From: Pelomyxa schiedti
Lineage: Eukaryota; Evosea; Pelobiontida; Pelomyxidae
Reading direction: 5' to 3'
DNA: 64,000 nucleotides
NCBI GenBank assembly: GCA_020536535.1
Contig: JAHLWZ010000053.1
Coordinates: 34,842-98,841 of the forward strand
The position numbers and the translations under genes were made by a program. Below the pieces are notes generated by a model that did no database searches, was not told the DNA's origin, and saw nothing but the letters and a program-made list of their open reading frames with translations. Shown piece after piece: positions 58,345 to 64,000 of this stretch. Every line of letters starts with the position of its first letter. Positions within the stretch are counted from its first letter, which is position 1.

Positions 58345-59618
58345 TTAATTCATCATCCAGGTCAATGAATTGTGGGAGGTTGCGAGGTCACTGATGGAGG
58401 CATTGCCACGTGGGCGCCTGGGTGTTTGCGTCTCGTTGAAAGAAAAGTTCTCACTGAATGAACCGACATCAGACATATCAATAACCTGACGGGGTTGAAG
58501 TGGGCAGTGTCTGTCTTTAATATAGAGCTGAATCTAGGGTCGTTCTGGTTTTGGCCACATCAACTTCGTGAGCTCTTCTTGTGGCAAACACCAGGGCAGA
58601 GTGGGACGCGTTCCCGAGCTACGCACGGCAGGTGGATGCTGCCCCTCGGCGCTGATGACAGGTCCGTGATGATGGCCGGTGACCTGGAGGCACCCGATCC
58701 CAGCGCGACGGCTACGAGGGTGAAACTGCCCTGGGCCGTGGAGACCATCGAGGTGTCAAAGTGCTTCCCGAATGAAGCACTATTCATTGCGGGTGGGCCT
58801 GATGCCTCGGTGGTCATTGTCGCACTGATGGACGTTGAGAGGACAGTGGCGTCCAAGACCCTCGCTGTTGTGAGCGAGATCAGGGTTCCACGGGAAGATA
58901 CAAATGTTGAAGAGGGTCTTGTTATGTTCGAGGGGCTGACATTTCCTCCACTGGCACTTCATTTGAGGAAGAAGAAGAGCTACAATTACACTTGTGTGTG
59001 GGAGTGGTGGTGATGATGACGTGGCGGTCGTCTTGCTGCGGGTTCATGTTCATCACATCAGGGAACACACTCCAGTTGCTGCTTCTGGCTTCGTTGTTGT
59101 CTCTGTATTTCAGTGTTCCTGTGTTTGCTCTTTGTTCTGATAAAAAAAAAAACATATTTCTATTCCTCACCACAGCAACAACCTCATTCACTGCCGACTT
59201 ACGAAGTGGATGGGCTTTATTCGACGAGTGACAGCAGGGTAACTAAGCTTGACAACAACAGACGTGGCACCAGAATCCCTGTCGGCAGTCTCCATAAATC
59301 GCTCTCGAATCCGCATCAGATGATACAACGGATCACCAATGAGTGTCCGTGTCCAACCTAGACACAAAGCAGTGAAACAAATTGGTGCAGGGCTCGGAGG
59401 GAAGAAAATATCAAAATTTTTGCAACTAGAGCACCAAAACATAACACAGTACAAGCATGTACACTCAAGTGCTTGCGTGCATGCTTGTTTGAGGCTTGCT
59501 TTTGTGGGCAAAATCACACTGACGGGTATCATCACTCCGTGCTTCTGTTGTCTACCCAGATTTACCGCAATTGAATCCTTGAATGCTTTGGGCAGATAAA
59601 CAAATTTGTTACACGGTT
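58345..59618 (-). other. Probable unrecognised gene, strand and exons unresolved
   Basis: Several minus-strand segments look coding: AFKDSIAVNLGRQQKHGVMI, GWTRTLIGDPLYHLMRIRER, FMETADRDSGATSVVVKLSY, NNEARSSNWSVFPDVMNMN, ATMTTEASGPPAMNSASFGK and, ending at 58345, VIDMSDVGSFSENFSFNETQ. I could not link them with convincing splice sites. On the plus strand a 172-codon ORF at 58495-59013 (AVETIEVSKCFPNEALFIAG) has a purine-first codon pattern and competes for the same bases. No family was recognised on either strand. Gene orientation around it favours the minus strand, but only weakly. Confidence 0.35.
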
Positions 59619-62600
59619 TCAAGAAGATGAGGTGGTTTTTGTCACATATGAGGATTTTCTGGAGGAAAGCATGTCTTTGCGGGCATCCTCAAGCTGCTTC
59701 TCTAGCTGTAATATCTGAAAGGCAGGTCAACAGTGAAGAAGGTAAAATGGAAATGGGTTACCCTCATTTGTTGCTCCAATTCCTTCACTTTGGTGCCTGT
59801 TGTAGACCGCAACTGAGATTCCACTTCAGGGGTGTTGGTAGGTGCAGAAGGAGCTGACATAGTTGACTTGACATGTGTAACCAACTGTGCTGTGGCCTTC
59901 GCCACGCCTCCAGCAGCCTGCACAACAGCAACCTGGTCCTCAGAACCCGGAGCAGTTTTTACCTTGCAAGATGCTACAAGTTGAGCAGTTGTACTTGCTA
60001 TGGTTTTGCAAGTTGCCACAAGTCGCGTTTCATCCACCTACGCTGGTTAATAGAAAGAATAATAATAACAAAGATACCGATTGGTCACCGTTCACACAGG
60101 CGTTGCAGGCCGCAACTAATTCCTTTGTGCACTCAGCAACACATTTCGCGGCGGACAAGAGGCCCTCACTCCATTGATTATCTCTGTTGTAGACCTATCA
60201 CGAAATTGGAATGATACATCTCCTTGGGCAACATACAGCTCCTTTCCTCACTGTGCCAATGTTTTTTTGTGCGCGAGCAGCAGCAGTGACAATGGCGGCA
60301 CTTGCATTTGCTACCATTGCAACATAGCTTGCAAATTGCCTATGTTTGGTTAGAGTACTATTTGTGTTTCACACTTTACCCGGTTTCTTCATTCACTGCA
60401 ATTGCAGCAGCAGCAGAGGAAGAAGCTGAAGCCCTTACACCAGAAGCGGCGGGACTAGACGAAAATGCTCGGGCTAGTGCTTCCATTTCCTACAGAAGTG
60501 AATGCAATTCGATAAATATCACAGCGTTACCGCGGCCAATAGTTGCATTTCTTCTTCTGCATTTCCTGGAGTTGCAGGAGTGGCGGAAGAAGTACGGGCA
60601 GAAGTTGTTAATGAAGCCTCCCTGGGTGGGATTGGTGGTGGGGAAGACGGCGGGGGAGGCGGAGGAACAGAAGGAGGGGGAGGAGGTGCCCCACCAGAAG
60701 AACCTCTAAGTGCTGCTGTAGCTGCTTTAGCAGAACCAACTGAAGTCTCCAAAACTTGGAGACTATTTGGTTTTAGTCAAAAAGGGATGTAAAACTTGGG
60801 AGTGACCTGGACTCCAATGCTGTATTTACTTCGTTAATAAGGGATGCCTGAATGCAACCTTTTGCAAATGTATCTAGATAATTAATAAGAACAGCACGGG
60901 TGCTCTTAACGTTTTCAACAATTGGTCTCGACGTTTCCAAAGGAAGTTCTTTTCAAAAAGTTACGCAAGCCCTCAGTTATTCATTCTCTCACCCTCAATG
61001 AGATCGAACAGTAATTGCATGGCATCAATAACAGCTTTCGTACTCTGCGTAATTTGGGCTTGAGCTGCCTCTGGTTGGTCATAGGGCCTGAGATCGAATT
61101 AGGGTTTTCAGGAGACAGGTATGGAAAACCGCTCAAAAGAATTCTTTAGGTCGACTATAGCTGATTTGAGCTGGTTCAAGGCTGTTGTCACATTTATGAA
61201 GCTAAAATATAAAATATCAAACAATGCATTGGTTGAAGCAGGTGGAAATACCTGGTCTTCCCACGTACAGTGGGTGTCTTGGGTGCAATTTTTGTGAGAA
61301 TCACCTTCATGTCATCCAAAAGTTTGGCACCAACTAACCAAATGTTATTTACTTTTTCATGTTATCTTTTTACGCACTCTTATCTGTGGAGTTGGCAATA
61401 AAATTATCAATATCCCGTGCAGAACCTGTTACAGCTTGTTTGGCAAGATTGAAAGACTTGACAACAAGAGCATCTGTTGAGTATTGCTGCATATCTGAAA
61501 CTGTTATTATTATGGCATGAGGAAGACAGTACCTTTGCTTGCAAGGATGAGTTGCTGACCAGCAATAGTAAATGCCTTTATAGCAGCATACGCACCCTAC
61601 TGGGTTTTAGGAAATTTCCTAGGTTTACAATACCAGCCTGACATGACACTGTATCTCTCATAGTACTACAGCAGATGTGAAGGGAGGAGCACAGTTGCCT
61701 GAGCAAATCAGCAAGTAGCTTAGCTTTTTCTCCTAAAACAGCTTGGGCAGGTTTGGTTGCAGCTTGCTGCAGCAAAGATCAGTCGGAGTGGAAGAAGTCC
61801 CAGTTACCTCCAATTGGGCAATGATTCCACCTACATTTGCTGTGCATGCAGTAACTTCATGACTGGAAGACTCTAGTGTTGTGCTGTATTCGGGATCATT
61901 ATTTGCAAATCAAATCGGGGGGTATGTCTACTTTGGTGGTACTTCAATTTTAGTGGCCAATTGACCAGCAGCAGCGAACATGGAATAAGATTCAATCTCA
62001 CTCATCATGGAATCCATTGCAGATAGTGCATCCTTTCTTGGCTTTCAACTATTGAACAGAAAGAGTATTTTGGACCTGCATAAGTATACGCCCTGTAAGA
62101 GCATCTTCTGCCCTGGCTTTTTCTGCTGCAATTTGTGCTGGGAATTTGAATTTACTTGTTGGTGCCGAGACACTTTCACACGGGGGAAAGCTTGATAATG
62201 ATAAAGGTACATGTACCTTCAACAGTTAGATGTAATGGGAAAACTATGGAGTTACTTTGATGTTGGATCCCATGGAAACTATCGCTTTAGCAGATATGTG
62301 GTAAACACAATTTATTTGCTGTGCATTCACTACAGAAGGTTGGACATCCAAGAAAGAAGGTATGCAAAGTGGAATATGAGCGTCATATTCCTCCTTCCTG
62401 ATTGGAAACCCTTCCTTCACTGTCTGGGCAAGTAGTGTGCATTTCTCAGTCTTTGAACCGAAACGCAAAACTGGTTTTTTAAAAAAGGAAATCAACCATT
62501 AGAAACAAGATGGGTACTGCGCTCTACCTTGACGTAATTTAAGTTCTAAATACTGCACTGATTTTCGACTCACATTGTAAATGAAGATGTGGGAAGAAAC

Positions 62601-63458
62601 CTAAGAGGGGAAAAAAAAAAGGCAAACAACGTAGCTAAACTTACTGTGTCACCTGGACAGGCAGTTTTTTTGTCAAGGGCAAGATCCAACTGTAAATCAG
62701 CCTTATTGCCTTTGCCTTTAATTACAGTCTTTTTGTCTATGGGTGTGACGGGTTCCAAGAGATAGGGCCTTCCTATGAGAAGGTCACAACTAAATAAAAT
62801 GAAAATGAAAGCCCTTAGCTAACCTACACGAACTACATGCTTCAACTTATGCAACTTTACTTTGGGATGATTTGCAACAGTAAGAAATGCTGTTAACCTA
62901 TATTCAACCTTCACCTGCGCAGAATGTGGGGAATACAAATAGTTGGTTTTGAAAGACCTTGCCAGACTTGAACACACAAGAAGGTGGGCCATCAGGTGGT
63001 ACTCGGAACGAGAAAGGATAAGTGTGAGTGCCAACAGTTGGCTGCTTCTCGGGTGTGAATGTAGTCAGTACAGCTGTTTCAGCAAAATAGATACGTTTCT
63101 TCCCTTTTCCCTGTCATAACATAGGAGGAATTTCAATTCTCAAATGTCAAGTGAAATTGATTGACATACAGAAGGTACTGTCTTGGTTGAAGACATGTTC
63201 TTAGGAGGCTCTACGTCTCCGCTGAATGCAAACGTTAGATCTAACGACAAAAACAAAGAAGAGTGCAGAGAGAGAGCTGGCGTCGTACGCAGAACTAGAC
63301 GATTCGTAGGCGTCAAATACTACGACGAGCGAAGATACGGGCTTTGATTGCGATCCCAAAACGACAAAGAAATGAACATCTCCCGACAAGGTGTCGCCTG
63401 TGCGACAATAAACCTGGTTCGTCTTGATAGACAGCCCGGATCCACGACCCGACGCCAT
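59619..63458 (-). CDS. Arrestin-fold / helical rod / I-LWEQ actin-binding fusion protein
   Basis: The ATG at 63458 gives MASGRGSGLSIKTNQVYCRT and GDTLSGDVHF, an arrestin N-lobe with KQPTVGTHTYPFSFRVPPDG, PPSC and VKVEYRLTAFLTV. The C-lobe follows: KKTACPGDTVSSHIFIYNVS, RKSVQYLELKLRQ, IPSFLDVQPSVV, CVYHISAKAI and NIKVHVPLSLSS. The same reading frame then passes through in-phase introns into helices (EKARAEDALTGRILMQ, DALSAMDSMMSEIESYSMF, ALVVKSFNLAKQAVTGSARD, STKAVIDAMQLLFDLIE) and a poly-Pro linker at 60618-60692. It ends in an I/LWEQ domain: NQWSEGLLSAAKCVAECTKE, TRLVATCKTIASTTAQLVAS and KVKELEQQMRILQLEKQLED, with TGA at 59619. I/LWEQ binds F-actin in talin and HIP1R/Sla2. An arrestin head instead of FERM or ANTH suggests linking membrane cargo to actin. 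Two adjacent genes remain a possible alternative. Confidence 0.75.
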
Positions 63459-63776
63459 TGAAAAGTTTTTTTAGAGAATGGCGAAGACACTTTCTTAATC
63501 GGGTTCGAACGAAAATGTGGACTTGGCCAGGGATCTGATAGATAGACAGGACGAGTTCTGGGGCAGGGTCATTTGGAGGATATCTCTGTGGGGCAAACTT
63601 GGTTGTTGAGGTGTTGGCAGATCCTAGCTAGGTTGAATATTTGTGTGACTAAATTGTTGACCATTTGACGTCGGTTTTGTTAGGAATCGAAATGGCCCTA
63701 AAACAAATGTATGTTGCATCCACAAGAACGCCTCGATGTCAAAACTGATCAAATCACTGGCCCAGTGGTGAAACGC
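63459..63776. other. Short intergenic region upstream of the arrestin fusion gene
   Basis: About 320 bp lie between the stop of the partial gene on the right and the arrestin fusion start, both on the minus strand. No ORF, repeat or RNA gene was recognised. It should hold the fusion gene's promoter. Confidence 0.5.
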
Positions 63777-64000
63777 CTAACTGCCTCCATGTACACCATA
63801 CATACAACTGCAGGCAACGCATCCCCCACCACGGAAATACTTTTTTAGGTTAATGATGGTGTCTGCGAGATAAAAGGTAAGAGACATGTTGGAATCGTAG
63901 TCCCGGAGAAGGAGGTAGCCAAAGAAAGTTTCTCTCGGGAACCTTCCATGTACTGGCAAGACAAGGTACCCACCATCTGGAAAATCAACATCTGGCGTTT
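63777..64000 (-). CDS. 3' end of an unrecognised gene
   Basis: An open frame enters from the right edge and stops at 63777. It reads FPDGGYLVLPVHGRFPRETF, then FGYLLLRDYDSNMSLTFYLA and DTIINLKKYFRGGGC, finishing in a Cys/Gly-rich tail. The 'FGYLLLRDYDSNMSL' stretch looks like a conserved folded segment, but I cannot name the family from this fragment. The tail may include retained intron sequence if an acceptor was missed. Confidence 0.5.
   Translation of the reverse strand, partial: TPDVDFPDGGYLVLPVHGRFPRETFFGYLLLRDYDSNMSLTFYLADTIINLKKYFRGGGCVACSCMYGVHGGS

Noticed and set aside
63495-63520. GGGTTCGAACGA resembling a tRNA T-loop
   Set aside because: No acceptor, D or anticodon arm could be drawn around it, so no tRNA is called.

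Overview
The window is nuclear DNA of a gene-dense protist. Almost every gene is broken by short GT-AG introns, mostly 30 to 70 nt with a T-rich tail. Intergenic gaps are often under 300 bp, and stops of all three standard types are used. The gene set points to an amorphean, most likely amoebozoan, lineage: a CARMIL-like LRR protein, a coactosin-type ADF-H protein, an I/LWEQ actin-binding protein, CAND1, a PHO80-type cyclin and a eukaryotic PqiA-like membrane protein. A bis-MGD-type molybdoenzyme and a GC-rich hypothetical protein of a style I associate with archamoebae would fit an anaerobic amoeba such as Pelomyxa. That placement is a tentative inference, not a demonstrated assignment. No tRNA, rRNA or CRISPR was recognised.

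Layout. 0-8.6 kb: the 3' end of RAD23 (+), then minus-strand genes for a GyrI-like protein, a large PqiA-like membrane protein, a coactosin/coiled-coil protein and two unrecognised proteins. 8.7-18.1 kb: a DMSO-reductase-family molybdoenzyme (-), a plasma-membrane-type Ca2+ ATPase (+) and the protein farnesyltransferase alpha subunit (+). 18.3-23.7 kb: a CARMIL-like LRR protein and a low-complexity coiled-coil protein (both -). 24.1-31.6 kb: a cyclin K/T-like transcription cyclin, a PHO80-type cyclin and GTP-dependent PEPCK (all +). 31.7-37.5 kb: an intronless GC-rich hypothetical gene (-), C2/EF-hand phosphatidylserine decarboxylase (+), a putative HD-type hydrolase (-) and a ubiquitin E2 (-). 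37.8-43.1 kb: large NAD-glutamate dehydrogenase and the U3 snoRNP protein IMP3 (both -). 43.1-44.1 kb: a hAT-type element with a perfect 8-bp target duplication, carrying a second, TA-flanked inverted-repeat element. 44.2-51 kb: an intronless PCIF1-like cap methyltransferase, a hypothetical protein and CAND1 (all -). 51.5-56.8 kb: an unrecognised nuclear-looking protein and an LRR protein (both +). 57-64 kb: a PRA1 protein, an ambiguous region, an arrestin-I/LWEQ fusion and a partial gene (all genes on -).

These genes do not form an operon; they are eukaryotic neighbours. Shared themes are ubiquitin (RAD23, E2, CAND1), actin and membrane traffic (coactosin, CARMIL-like, PRA1, arrestin-I/LWEQ) and anaplerotic or amino-acid carbon metabolism (PEPCK, GDH). 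The most novel item is the arrestin-I/LWEQ fusion: its reading frame can be followed through the introns from an N-terminal arrestin fold to a C-terminal talin/HIP1R-type actin-binding module. The bis-MGD-type molybdoenzyme in a spliced nuclear gene and the nested transposon are the next most notable.
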